Positions 10,243 to 19,850 of a stretch of DNA of 64,000 nucleotides are shown in pieces. The DNA is taken from assembly GCF_036373705.1 (NCBI RefSeq), contig NC_089851.1, positions 51,746,312 to 51,810,311 on the forward strand. Reading direction: 5' to 3'. A program made the translations under genes and the position numbers. Position 1 is the first letter of the stretch. Each line of letters begins with the position of its first letter. The notes under the pieces were generated by a model. It saw only the letters and a list, made by a program, of their open reading frames with translations, had not been told where the DNA came from and made no database searches. The stretch comes from Amia ocellicauda (lineage: Eukaryota; Chordata; Actinopteri; Amiiformes; Amiidae).

Positions 10243-11040
10243 ATTCATGACCACTGACAGGTGAAGTGAATAACACTGATAATCTCGTTATCATGGCACC
10301 TGTCAGTGGGTGGGATATATTAGGCAGCAAGTGAACATTTTGTCCTCAAAGTTGATGTGTTAGAAGCAGGAAAAATGGGCAAGCGTAAGGATCTGAGTGA
10401 CTTTGACATGGGCCAAATTGTGATGGCTATACGACTGGGTCAGAGCATCTCCAAAACTGCAGCTCGGGTGTTCCCGGTTTGCAGTGGTCAGTATCTATCA
10501 AAAGTGGTCCTAGGAAGGAAAAGCAGTGAACCGGCGACAGGGTCATGGGTCGGCCAAGGCTCATTGATGCACGTGGGGAGCGAAGGCTGGCCCGTGTGGT
10601 CCGATCCAACAGAAAAAGTTAATGCTGGTTCTGATAGAAAGGTGTCGGAACACACAGTGCATCACAGTTTGTTGCGTATGGGGCTGCATAGCCGCAGACT
10701 AGTCAGGGTGCCCATGCTGACCCCTGTCTACTGCCGAAAGTGCCTACAATGGGCACGTGAGCATCAGAACTGGACCACGGAGCAATGGAAAAAGGTGGCC
10801 TGGTCTGATGAATCACGAGTTCAGGGTGTTGACTTGGCCTCCAAATTCCCCAGATCTCAATCAAATCGAGCATCTGTGGTATGTGCTGGACAAACAAATC
10901 TGATCCATGGAGGCCCCACCTCGCAACTTACTGGACTTACAGGAGTCCATGCCTCGACAGGTCAGGGCTGTTTTGGCGGAAAAAGGGGGACCTACACAAT
11001 ATTAGGCAGGTGGTCATAATGTTATGGCTGATTGGTGTAT
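10243..11040 (+). mobile_element. Tc1-like transposon with internal deletion
   Basis: The left end reads CATGACCACTGACAGGTG (the outermost ~20 bases of the terminus are absent). The right end reads GTGGTCATAATGTTATGGC and then GATTGGTGTAT. It is the same family as 1230-1654. The transposase frame from 10357 lacks the catalytic core between the first Asp and the Glu region. Confidence 0.9.
10357..11019 (+). pseudogene. Tc1-like transposase, internally deleted
   Basis: The open frame starts [20 protein letters not shown]. The family start is probably the inner [11 protein letters not shown] at about 10375. The paired-type HTH is present at first, but the frame shifts around 10470-10490 and returns near 10620 ([20 protein letters not shown]). 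The first catalytic block KVAWSDESR is intact. About 0.3 kb is then missing, so that the [16 protein letters not shown]-like C-terminus follows directly in another frame. The second Asp is gone. No activity is expected. Confidence 0.85.
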
Positions 11041-11114
11041 ATCTAGTAAATAGAAAATATTTAAGTATTTAATTTTTGTTTTTAACTTCATGACATTCGT
11101 TACTACTTGAAGTA

Positions 11115-11640
11115 GTGAAGTAATTACATGCCTGGTTCTTGTGGGGGAGGCACAGACACTGTTGAGGGAACAGAAACAGCCCGAGGGGGCACAGACACCA
11201 TCGAGGGAACAGAAACAGCCCCAAGTAGCACAGACACTGTTGAGGTAGCTCTAGAAAAAAGATCCCTTTTCCTCTGCAAGTAACTTTGTAGCTTATGCAT
11301 TTTTGTCCCCGGTACACATTTTCTGCTGAGAATAAATGCAGCATAACCATCGGCTTCGCTTTATCGAAATCTCTCTCCAGGTGTCTTCAGCGCGCACCCC
11401 AAATCCAACAAGATTGTCATCTTCAGATTTCTCAGGTCCCATTGGCACATCTTTCTTGTGCGTTTCAAATTTCAGAAGATCCTCAATTTTGTTGTGGCTC
11501 AGTGCATAATCAATGAATGACATTAAACTGTCCTTACTGTGTCCTTGTGAAGAAGGAAACCTTTAGCTGTTTCCTCCTGTACATTTGTGATCAGGTACAT
11601 GGTGTAACCGACATCATTTTCCAGAAGCCATCTGAATGAT
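11115..11640 (-). pseudogene. N-terminal exons of the DUF6729-like multicopy fish gene
   Basis: On the minus strand, from 11640 downwards, frames read YTMYLITNVQEETAKGF and MSFIDYALSHNKIEDLLKFE. PMGPEKSEDDNLVGFGVRAE then DTW follow, then KMHKLQSYLQRKRD after an indel and a TAA. At 11140-11250 is a short repeat of VSVPSTVSVPP-type units (two to three 42-48-bp units). The order N-terminal globular part, proline-rich repeat and then the central domain at 9525-8671 is what I remember for the family. At least one stop and two shifts are present. Confidence 0.5.
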
Positions 11641-11689
11641 TTCCCCTAATATCAGCCAAAGTCGGCGCAGTTGGTCTTTGAGACCTTTT

Positions 11690-11747
11690 TGGATCACGTG
11701 CGGAACAGACCAGGGAGGCGCCAACCATGACTCATTTCAAAAAGGGC
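11690..11747 (-). other. relic of the tRNA-Leu downstream flank
   Basis: This is the reverse complement, with substitutions, of the DNA just after the tRNA-Leu at 40722-40790 (shared blocks CACGTG, ACCAGGGAGG, GGCGCCA and GGCAAAAGGAGCAC). A Tx1-like LINE is inserted at its end and the matching tRNA-Leu relic lies on the other side, at 14693-14775. Confidence 0.7.
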
Positions 11748-11759
11748 AAAAGGAGCACT
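11748..11759. repeat. 12-bp target-site duplication, left
   Basis: AAAGGAGCACTG occurs here and at 14677-14688, bracketing the Tx1-like LINE insert. Confidence 0.75.
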
Positions 11760-12689
11760 GTTTTTATTGTTTGAGTATTTTACATTACGAAAATTAAACA
11801 TACAAAGTTTTAATACTCATGATTAAAAACTGTTTTTAAAAAACAATTCTAAAATCATTTCTGAAACTTTTAAAATCCTTAAAAGTTTTAAACAGAACAA
11901 GTGAATTCAAAAGTGTGTTAAATATCAAAACAATTTGTATTAAATATGGCAAACTGCCAAAATAACTATAATGAAAAAAAAACCATCTGATGTGTTGTTT
12001 TAAAACGGTAGATGCATTAGACAAAATAAAGAACAAAACATGTTTCTAAAGCAATACAAAACAGTCTAATACATCTTTTTCTAATTTTAAAAACAGTCAG
12101 CACATCAGACAAACCATAAACATAAAAAAAAACCTCAAAACCCTGTGATTATAAACCATTTAAAACAAAGACCATAATCAGTCTTTATAAAATTAAAATC
12201 AACAATCCTGCAGAGGAGGCCCTCACAGTCCTGATAGAGATGTTCTTTCTATGCTTCCCAGTGCTGATGCTCCACTCCGGACCGGTTCCTGTCTCTGCTG
12301 TGCTAACTCCTCTCCGCAGGCCATGGTTGCCTCGCCGGCACCCTCAATCTGTGTGGATGGTGCCTAGGCGCCGGCGCCTCGGCTCCTCACAGACCTGCAG
12401 AGAGAGAGAGAGACAGAGAACCAGTCTGGGTGCACATGGGAAGCTTCACTCACGTCTGTACTCCTGAGACCAGCGTGTCAAGTCGGACTCTGCTCCTGAG
12501 GAGCAGCCCTGAGGTGGGGGCCCAAGGACCCCTGGACCAGACTTATTAGGAGGAGGAGTGCCTTTTACCCCCCCCCTCACCACCTTTGATCTTCTTAACA
12601 AGAGGGATGGGGTAGTTGGGGTATCTCTTCCCCTCTCTCTTCCTCTCCTTTGGCCGTCTGGCCAACTCCTCCTCTGTCATGGAGGCTTT

Positions 12690-12836
12690 GGCCCCTAACA
12701 TCGAATCCTGGGTGGGGCAGTGCAGTTGTACACTTGAGCAAGGTACTTCACTTAGATTGCTCCAGTAAAATGCCCAGCTGTATAAATGGGTACAAATGTA
12801 AGTCGCCCTGGATAAGATTGTCAGCTAAATGACAAA

Positions 12837-12876
<40 letters not shown>

Positions 12877-12878
12877 TA

Positions 12879-12925
<47 letters not shown>

Positions 12926-12931
12926 GCAGGG
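12690..12931 (+). mobile_element. fish SINE with L2-like tail and (TAA)n
   Basis: A head with a tRNA-like CGAATCCTGGGTGG box is followed by a body and a tail reading AAGTCGCCCTGGATAAG..GTCAGCTAAATGAC, then ~95 bases of ATA/TAA repeats. That tail is shared by many ray-finned fish SINEs and L2 LINEs. It is inserted in the 3' part of the Tx1-like element. Confidence 0.65.
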
Positions 12932-13089
12932 ACCCCTGGGTGAGACCGTGGCCCTGCCGCTCCTCTATCCCCCTTCTCCGAGGTGGCTAGAGGAGGCACC
13001 CTTCTGTGCTGGCGGTTTCGACACCTGTGTGGCGCCGATATTCCTGTCCTTTGCCTTTCTTTCTATACGAGCCAGCACCTGATCTAATT

Positions 13090-14270
13090 CACCCTCCAGC
13101 TACAACGGTTCCAGGGCTTTCTTTCTCACCTGCCTGTCGCAGCTGGAGGGAGGGCTGGCTCTCTTCTGCAAGACGGTCTCACCTACACTATCTTTCGACC
13201 CGGTTCCCGAGGCTCTGCTCTCCACTCTCACACATGGAGGAGCGGTGGGTCTGGTTTTCTTTTCAGCGGTTTTCAGGGGGCTGGTCCACCAAGGCAGGGC
13301 CCGATGTTCCGTTTTTGCTGGAGGAGGGAGTGGAACTTCTGCCTCGGCTCCAGCGAGGGGTGGGCCGGGGGGAGCTCGACTATCTTGGGCTGCCTCCAGA
13401 GAGGAGACATTATTCGGGTTCTTGGCAGATTTCTCCTCTCTGTCCACCACTTTTCTCCTTTTATTGCTCACCTTCACCCAACCCCCCCCTTCTGACTGTT
13501 ACCCCTTTCTCTTAAGTGGTTCCTTTGGGGTAGGGGGAGGTTCTGGAGCCAGGTCATATATCTGTTCTTCTTCTCCCTCTCCCTCCTCCTCCCACGCCGG
13601 GCCTCCCTCATGTTCCGGCTCAGGGTCCAGAATGGAATTGTGAGAAGGGAGACCCAACTCTATTTGTGTACGACTGGAGGCAGTTCTTATAGATATGGCC
13701 CCCACAGCTGCAGAGGTAGTAGAGTAACTTTTCTCTGCAGGCGTGTGTCTGGTGACCTCCTCTACACTTACACGTGCACTGGGCAACAACGGGGTCTCGG
13801 CCCTGACACCGCCTGCAGAGTTTTGGCATCCCGTCATAGTAGACCAGCCCCCTAGCTTCTCTGATCTGTATAGTATTGGGGAGGTGGCAGACCTTCTCTG
13901 GATTCTCCACGCTCCGCCTCAATCGAATCCGGCACTGCCACATTCCCCCCACACACCGTCCACATCCAACATCCAACTATTCGAGTGGAGAGCTCACTGA
14001 ACCTCGCAAGCCAGATCTTCACGTCCTTGCCTGAGACCATCTCACAGAAAAATTGCACAGTCACTATTCTATAGCAAATATCCGACAGGATTATCATCGC
14101 AAAACCCGCCAGCTCCCTGTATTTCTCCCTTCTATACACGCTGTAGCACTCCTCTAGCAAATCATGGTTGACAAAGCTTACCTCGAAGAAGTCTTTGTCT
14201 TTATGCGGCAGCTTCACCAGCAAAGCCCATACCTTTTTGCAGGACCTCCCTGCTGAACTGGAGTCTTGAC
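13090..14270 (-). pseudogene. Tx1-like LINE ORF1 (gag-like, zinc-knuckle)
   Basis: Minus-strand frames read HKDKDFFEVSFVNHDLLEEC, CYRIVTVQFFCEMVSGKD and then FRCRIRLR-like sequence. A cysteine cluster (CRRCQGRDPVVAQCTCKCRG near 13790-13830) corresponds to the CCHC knuckles, and a proline-rich charged tail (13100-13477) follows. The order matches ORF1 proteins of fish Tx1-clade LINEs, which bind element RNA. At least two frameshifts separate the N-terminal, knuckle and tail parts, and one knuckle has lost spacing. It is dead, but the whole length of the ORF is still traceable. Confidence 0.75.
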
Positions 14271-14676
14271 ATCCGCTTGTCTCCTAAACTAAACAAAGGA
14301 ACAGAAAACTAGAGGTAGGTCTCCTGCTGGTGGTGGAGGTTCCAGTGGATTGATGTCAGTGAAAAGGTCTGACTGGAGTCACTGCTCCAGTGGGCTGCGC
14401 TGCTTCCCGCTGAGACCTGGTCCTGGTATCCCGTGGGGTGCTGCCTTCATGAAGCCTGCTCTTCGGTCCCACTGGTCCAGGCAGGACCTTCAGATGGTTC
14501 ATCCTCAGCTGGGCCTCCCTCGCACCGGAACAGGAACACCGCTGGATCAGGAACTCCAAAGGATTCTGGGTCGCCGCCACACTGCCTCTGCTGAAAAAAA
14601 AAAGACAAATGCCAATCTCTGCAAAGTCTACTCCATGTCCTCCTTCAGGTGGTGAAGAGAAACCCAATTCCAAGAT

Positions 14677-14688
14677 AAAGGAGCACTG
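14677..14688. repeat. 12-bp target-site duplication, right
   Basis: AAAGGAGCACTG, identical to 11748-11759. Confidence 0.75.
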
Positions 14689-14692
14689 GCTA

Positions 14693-14775
14693 TGTCAAAA
14701 GCAGGAATCAAACCCATGCCTCTAGGGGAAACTACAACCTAACCACAGCACCTTCGACCACTTGGCCATCCTGAC
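14693..14775 (-). pseudogene. tRNA-Leu pseudogene (TAG-like anticodon)
   Basis: The 5' end GTCAGGATGGCCAAGTGG is well kept. The anticodon arm reads CTGTGGTTAGGTTGTAG, which would give TAG. The T arm has GGTTTGATTCC instead of the GGTTCRANYCC B box, and the 3' acceptor strand (CTTTTGACA) pairs poorly. It is probably not functional. Confidence 0.7.
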
Positions 14776-14887
14776 CACCCGGGAGGGTGCTAGCAAAATG
14801 AGTAGCAGTCAAGGACTGCCTTCCGGAGCTTGAGCTGACTGAAGGACACTCACAATGTGGAATAAAGCAGGCAGGGGAGGCAGCGAT

Positions 14888-14965
14888 GCTGCCCTCAACT
14901 TTTAGAACTGGAAAAAGACGTGGCGGAAGATATGGGGGCTGCAAGGGCAGCTCCTCATTAGAATA
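14888..14965. repeat. 78-bp direct repeat, left (target duplication)
   Basis: This is identical over 78 bases to 15560-15637. It contains tRNA spacer plus the first ~14 bases of a tRNA-Asp (TCCTCATTAGAATA). Confidence 0.9.
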
Positions 14966-15559
14966 CTATTTTATTGTATTTAGTATTTTACATTTACATA
15001 AAAACAATTCAATTTTTTAATACTTATGATTAAAATCTTTAAAAATCAATTCTTAAAATCACTTAAAAAAATTTAAAATCTTTGTGATTTTAACGAAAAA
15101 CAAAACAATTAACTTAAAATAAACGTGCACAAAACAACAAAACAAACGTGATTAAAGCAAAACTGCTCACCAACATAAAAGTCAAATACATTGAAAATAA
15201 CTGAAAATGCATTGGACAAAATAAAAAAAACAATTAAAAAGGTAAAAATAAAAAACAAACAAAAAAGGTCCAATGCATTTAAAATTAAATCCAAAACAGT
15301 CAATGTATTTGACAAAAGAATATAACAAAACTAAACCAAAAAACCCCTAAAACAATTAGTGGTTTAAAAACAACTAAATCTTTAAAAACAATTAAGATTC
15401 ATTTTTAAAATCGTTTTAAAAACAATCATCCATAAATTAATTAAAAGATCTTGGACTCGGGCTCCAGCAGGGGGAACTGACCGTCCCCGGAGGTGGGTCC
15501 CATCATGGGATCCTGAGCTCCCCCAGATCTTGTATGTGCCAGTTCTTATAGGCTTATAG
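14966..15559 (-). mobile_element. 5'-truncated Tx1-like LINE fragment inserted in tRNA-Asp
   Basis: The plus-strand start (CTATTTTATTGTATTTAGTA) is the reverse complement of the LINE 3' end also seen at 11760 and 19568. The rest is AT-rich 3' region with a short G/C-rich end near 15450-15550 that may be the last part of ORF2. It is flanked by the perfect 78-bp duplication. Confidence 0.7.
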
Positions 15560-15637
15560 GCTGCCCTCAACTTTTAGAACTGGAAAAAGACGTGGCGGAA
15601 GATATGGGGGCTGCAAGGGCAGCTCCTCATTAGAATA
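15560..15637. repeat. 78-bp direct repeat, right (target duplication)
   Basis: Identical to 14888-14965. Beyond it the tRNA-Asp sequence continues, so this side keeps the tRNA relic whole. Confidence 0.9.
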
Positions 15638-15695
15638 GCGTTGAGTATCCCTGCCTGTCATGCGGGAGACTGGGGTTTGATTTCCCAATAGCAGG
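15624..15695 (+). pseudogene. tRNA-Asp(GTC) pseudogene
   Basis: Seventy-two bases match the vertebrate tRNA-Asp pattern. The 5' end is TCCTCATTAG, the anticodon arm CTGCCTGTCATGCGGG gives GTC, and the T arm is GGGGTTTGATTTCCC. The D arm and 3' acceptor (ATAGCAGG) are degraded. Confidence 0.75.
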
Positions 15696-15966
15696 CTCCT
15701 TCTCTGGTTTTGCTTCCCCCACCTAGGGGGGGAAGCCTACACAAAGGACTTGGGAACAAGAAAGAAATGTCACCCCAATGACCAGAGAAAGGAGGAAGAG
15801 CAAGAGCAACACAATAATTCCAATAGATTCCAATCTCTATATGTAGATTTATATATTATAAAGTCATAGAGCGAGAGAGAGAGATTGCAAAAAAATGTGT
15901 GAGAGAAACAGATTTTACGAATGGGGGCCAACAAGCCATAGGGGGGCTGGCACTATTCTTTGGCGT

Positions 15967-16025
15967 CATAGTCAGCAGGATTCAAACCTGCACGGGGAGA
16001 CTTCAATGGATAACTAGTCCATAGC
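15967..16025 (-). pseudogene. tRNA-Ser 3'-half relic
   Basis: The minus strand reads ATGGACTAGTTATCCAT, then a long variable arm (TTGAAGTCTCCCCGTGCAG) and a T arm GGTTTGAATCC. This is the 3' two thirds of a tRNA-Ser(AGA)-like gene with the anticodon altered to AGT. The 5' part is missing. Confidence 0.6.
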
Positions 16026-16179
16026 GGGGGATGTGGAGAAGCAGGTGTATCCCGATGAGGAAGGGACAGGGAGCAGATCGCTTTACAGATCAAGAAGGAT
16101 ATAGGATTAAAAGCGTCTGCTAAACCTACTTAAAATGATGGACGGGGGTGCTTGACTTATTTTTTTCTGCTGTCTGTTT

Positions 16180-18735
16180 TCTTTGTGTGTGTTACTCACT
16201 CTACTTCTATAATGGACACAATTAAAGTATGAATGGATGCGTTAAAGAGAGCGGCTGTGTTTTAGTATGTCAAGCAGAAATGCCTGTCCGTGATCTTTTT
16301 AGATGCAGATGCACACAGAGCATGCTAGAGGGGGAGTGGGTCAGGAATTGGAAAGGCGAGATTTGTTTTAGTCATGGGTCAAGACAGAGTGCAGGAGTTA
16401 CAGTTTTATTTTCAGGGCATTTTAGATTAGTTTCTGTTTTAATGACTGAGGTGGTGGAAGGACGCCTGCTTGTTGTCAAGGCAGTAGTTGAGAGACGATT
16501 GTTTGTTTTTATAAATGTATATGCACCAACAAATGGCAGGGAGAGAGTGGGGGGGTTAAAACAGCTTGACAATGACAATTATTGATTTTAATTGCACCCT
16601 GCATGACAAACTTGACAGGAACCACACTGAGCCGCACTCCCAGTCTGCCAGGGAGATGAGGGAGCTGCAGGAGAGGCATGACCTGCAGGATGTGTGGAGG
16701 AGTTTGTATGGGGCAGAAAGGCAGTATAGCTGGTCGGAGGTGCGGGAGGACACTCTCTCCCTATCCAGGCTTGATCAGATTTACACTGTACTCCAGTGAG
16801 GTGGATGAGCCTCAGACCAACATGCAGCATCTCCTTGGAGACCTGCCGCAGGTGCCGGAGGAGAAGCAGGCTGGGCTGGAGGGGGAGCTCACCCTGCAGG
16901 AGCTTACTGCTGCTCTTCATGGGTTGAGTACAAGGAAGGCCCAGGGCATTGATGGCCTGCCAGTTGAGTTTTATAGCACCTTCTGGGGTCTGCTGGGGAC
17001 TGACCTGCTGGCAGTGATGCAGGAGAGCATCCAGCAAGGGGCGCTGCAAGTGAGCTGCAGGCGTGCCCTCGTGGCACTGTTGCCCAAGAAAGATGACCTG
17101 TGCTAGAACTGAAGCTCCTCTCCAGAGTGATGGCCTGATCCATCTGATCCACCCTGACCAGTCCTACTGTGTGCCTGGTAGGTCCATACAGGACAACATC
17201 CTGTTCATTAGGCACATCATGGAGGTCTCCAGGCTGTTGGGGTTAAAGACTGGTCTCATTGCGCTGGACCAGGAAAAGGCTTTTGACCGGGTTGAGCACC
17301 AGTACCTGTGGCGGATGATGGAGGCTTTTGGGTTCAGCCCTGTTTTCATAGCCATGACCAGGGTGCTCTATGGTGACACTCAAAACATATTGAAAATCAA
17401 TGTTGGCTTGAGCGCCCCCTTCAGGGTGTACAGGGGAATCTGGCAGGGCTGCCCCATGTTGGGATGCTCCACTCCATGGCCATTGAGCCATTGCTGCAGG
17501 AGCTGCACAGAGTGGTGGGGGGGCTTTATGTCCCTCGCTGCCCGACACCCTTCCGCTTCTCTGCCTACGCTGATGATGTGGTGGTGCTGGTGGGGTGCGA
17601 GGGGGATGTGGACAGAATCAGCACCTCGCTCTGGGACTTAAACCAAAGTGAACTGGTCCAAGAGCACGGGGTTGCTGCTGGGGGAGTTGGGGGGGCAGGG
17701 AGGCCTGCAACTCCCTGGAGGATTACAGTGGTGCAGAGGTGGTCTCAAGTACTTGGAGGTGCACCTGGGGGATCAGGCCATGGAGCAGAGGAACTGGGAG
17801 GGGATGCCGGAGGGGCTGCGGGGGAGGCTCGGGCGATGGCACTGGCTGCTCCCTCAGCGTTCTTCTTCTGGACTGGTCTGCACTGGCTGTGAAAGGGGCT
17901 ACTATACCTGCCCCGTGAGGAGGGGGGGCAAGGGCTGGTGGACGTGGAGTGCAGGATGGCTGCTTTCCATCTGCAGTTCCTGCAGAAGCTGGTCTACGGG
18001 CCGAGCCTCCTGTCCTGGAGGCCGCTTACGTGGACCTTGCTCCGTCATGTGGGGACGCTGCAGGTGGACAGTGCAATGTCCCTGATGGACATTAGCAGGC
18101 TGGCAGCAGGCAACCTTCCTGGGTTCTACCGCAGTGTGTTGAGGGCCTGGCAGCTGCTCACAGCCTGACATGTGTACAGCTCCCTCATCCTGCACTGGCT
18201 GCTCCAGATGCCCATCATCTGGACCGGGGTGTTCCAGCTGCATGATCTGCTGGCTGGAGGATTGTGGACAGCCTGGAAGGGAAAATGGGTGTGCGCTCCC
18301 TGCGCTGGACAGGTATTCTGCTCGGCCGAGGCCGGTGCCACCCTGCCTTCTGAAGGGAAACTGCTGCTGAGGGAGTGTTTCCTCCAGCTCCAGACCCCAG
18401 AGCCCCAGTTCAAGTTCCCCAATTTGCTGGTTTCCCCCTTCCCTGAGGTATGATGGAGGCCTCTCAGGGACCCTGTTGAGGAGGGGTCCGCAGGAGTTGT
18501 CCCTGGATGGGGCCTGTGTGAAGGCCCGGCACCAAACGCAGCTCTTGCCGCTAACTGACATGCCCTGGAGGGACAGGCTGGGGGGGAGGAGGGGAAGGGG
18601 GAGCCAGTATGGCACAGTGTGTATCAGCCACTTCTGAAAAGAGAGCTTGGGATCTGCAGTGGAGAGTGCTCCACGTTATCATTGCCATCAAGTACTTCCT
18701 GTTGCTAATTAACGTTGCACAGTGTGACATCAGTT
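16180..18735 (+). pseudogene. Tx1-like LINE ORF2 (endonuclease + reverse transcriptase)
   Basis: Endonuclease motifs come first (SHGSRQSAGVTVLFSG near 16370-16410, VFINVYAPTNGRER near 16500-16550). The RT domain follows: STRKAQGIDGLPVEFYSTFW (about 16925), HPDQSYCVPGRSIQDNILFI (about 17150), ALDQEKAFDRVEH (about 17265) and the catalytic box FSAYADDVVVLVG (about 17555). The C-terminal region ends in RAWDLQWRVLH (about 18640). Frame changes occur around 16560-16570, 17095, 17450 and 17640, plus several stops. The YADD residues are intact but the copy is clearly dead. It is truncated at its 5' side and is inserted in tRNA-spacer DNA in the opposite orientation to the ORF1-only copy. Confidence 0.85.
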
Positions 18736-18784
18736 TGCACACCTTTCTCTTTCTTGTTCTCAAGTCCTTTGTGTAGGCTTCCCC

Positions 18785-18856
18785 CACCACTCCCCGGAAT
18801 CAATCCCCGGTCTCCCGCAAGACAGGTAGACATACTCACCACTATACTAATGAGGA
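18785..18856 (-). pseudogene. tRNA-Asp(GTC)-like gene, degraded
   Basis: The minus strand reads TCCTCATTAGTATAGTGGTG, which is a good A box. The anticodon loop CTGTCTT gives GTC. The anticodon stem (CTACC against GCGGG) is partly unpaired, and the T arm GGGATTGATTCC departs from the B box. Confidence 0.75.
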
Positions 18857-19053
18857 GCTGCCCCTGGTGCCCCTGCTGCCCCCACATCTTCCGCCACGTC
18901 CTTTTACGGTTCTAAATTTGTCAGAGCAAGGTGAGGGCAGCATCCCTGCCTCACCTGCCTACTTTATTCCACCTTGTGAGTGTCCTTCGGTCAGCTCAGG
19001 CTGCGGAAGGCAATCCTGGACCACTACTCGCATTCCTAGTACCCTGCCGAGTG

Positions 19054-19129
19054 GTCAGGATGTCCGAGCAGTCTAAGAGGCTGCGTTCATGTTGCAGTCT
19101 CCTCTGGAGTTCAAGTCCCACTTCTGACA
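19054..19129 (+). pseudogene. tRNA-Leu relic
   Basis: It starts GTCAGGATGTCCGAGCAG and ends CCCACTTCTGACA as in tRNA-Leu(CAG). About seven bases of the variable/T-arm junction are missing and the anticodon loop reads TTCATGT, so the anticodon is CAT rather than CAG. Confidence 0.7.
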
Positions 19130-19184
19130 TATCCAGTGTTCCTTTTGCCCTTCTTCAAACGTGTCAGCAGGAACACCTTTGTCT

Positions 19185-19236
19185 GTCTCTGTGGTGTAAT
19201 CGATTAGCTGTTGACCTTTAGAATCCACCCAGGGAG
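19185..19236 (+). pseudogene. tRNA-Asn relic with central deletion
   Basis: The 5' end GTCTCTGTGGTGTAATCG and the 3' end GAATCCACCCAGGGAG are recognisable. About 22 bases covering parts of the D and anticodon arms are gone. It holds the same position relative to the next tRNA-Thr as in the array cores. Confidence 0.7.
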
Positions 19237-19412
19237 GGCCCCCTTTTCCCCCCACCCCCTGTTATTATTTCTACTTCGGGCGGTCAGCTTGCCAGACTGC
19301 GGCTTTCCTTCAGCCACAGTAACCTTATGCTGCTTGCTGTGGACGGCCATCTTGCTAAAGTCTAAGGAGGTTTTAGAAGCTTCCTTTACATTGCCTAGAT
19401 CAACATAAACCA

Positions 19413-19486
19413 AGGCACTGCTGGGATTCAAACCCAGAGTTTCCTGTTTATAAGATAGGTGCTTTGACCAACTAAGCCACAGCGCC
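19413..19486 (-). pseudogene. tRNA-Thr-like gene with TAT anticodon
   Basis: The body matches tRNA-Thr (GGCGCTGTGGCTTAGTTGG...CCCAGCAGTGCCT). The anticodon arm CCTATCTTATAAACAGG puts TAT where Thr genes have NGT, and one stem pair is lost. The B box reads GGTTTGAATCC. The spacing to the tRNA-Asn relic equals that in the array cores, so this is an outlying core copy. Confidence 0.75.
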
Positions 19487-19530
19487 AGTACTCCCCTGTT
19501 CCCCAGTGCCTACACTCAGGGGTAAGGAGC

Positions 19531-19567
19531 AAAACAAAACAAAACAAAACAAAACAAAACAAAACAA
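19531..19567. repeat. (AAAAC)n tract
   Basis: About seven AAAAC units lie at the position where every array core has its AAAAC tract. Confidence 0.9.
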
Positions 19568-19850
19568 ATACTATTTTATTGGATTTAGTATTTTCTTTTC
19601 ATCAATAAAAACAATTCAATTTTTAATACTTATGATTAAAAACATTGACATATCAATCCTTAAAATCACTTAAAAATTTTAAAATCTTTGTGATTTTAAC
19701 AAAACTAAAACAATTAACTTTTAAAATAAATGTGCTCAAATCAAATAAACAAAACGTGATAAAAGCAAAAACTGCACACCAACAAAAAAGTCAAATACAT
19801 TGAAAATAACTGAAAATGCATTAGACAAAATAAAGAAACAAAACAAAACA
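19568..19850 (-). mobile_element. Tx1-like LINE 3'-end fragment
   Basis: The AT-rich sequence is alignable to 14966-15240 and 11760-12030, starting TACTATTTTATTGGATTTAG. AAAAC units occur on both sides, so the fragment sits within the pentanucleotide tract of the outlying core. Alternatively, that tract grew from the LINE end. Confidence 0.65.

Larger units (their letters stand above)
11760..14676 (-). mobile_element. Tx1-like LINE copy carrying ORF1 but no ORF2
   Basis: The insert is delimited by the AAAGGAGCACTG duplication. On the minus strand it begins with a G/C-rich leader (14676 to about 14280) and an ORF1 with a CCHC-type knuckle region (about 14270-13090). It ends with an AT-rich 3' region (about 12220-11760) shared with 14966-15420 and 19568-19850. 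No reverse transcriptase lies between ORF1 and the 3' region; that space holds G/C-rich non-coding DNA and a SINE. It resembles the ORF1-only half-L1 type of non-autonomous element. Confidence 0.7.

Noticed and set aside
12748-12999. A tyrosine-rich minus-strand frame
   Set aside because: Translation of the SINE tail TAA repeats.
17902-18615. A 237-codon minus-strand frame opposite the Tx1-like ORF2
   Set aside because: It is the complement of a recognisable reverse transcriptase C-terminal region and has no family motif.
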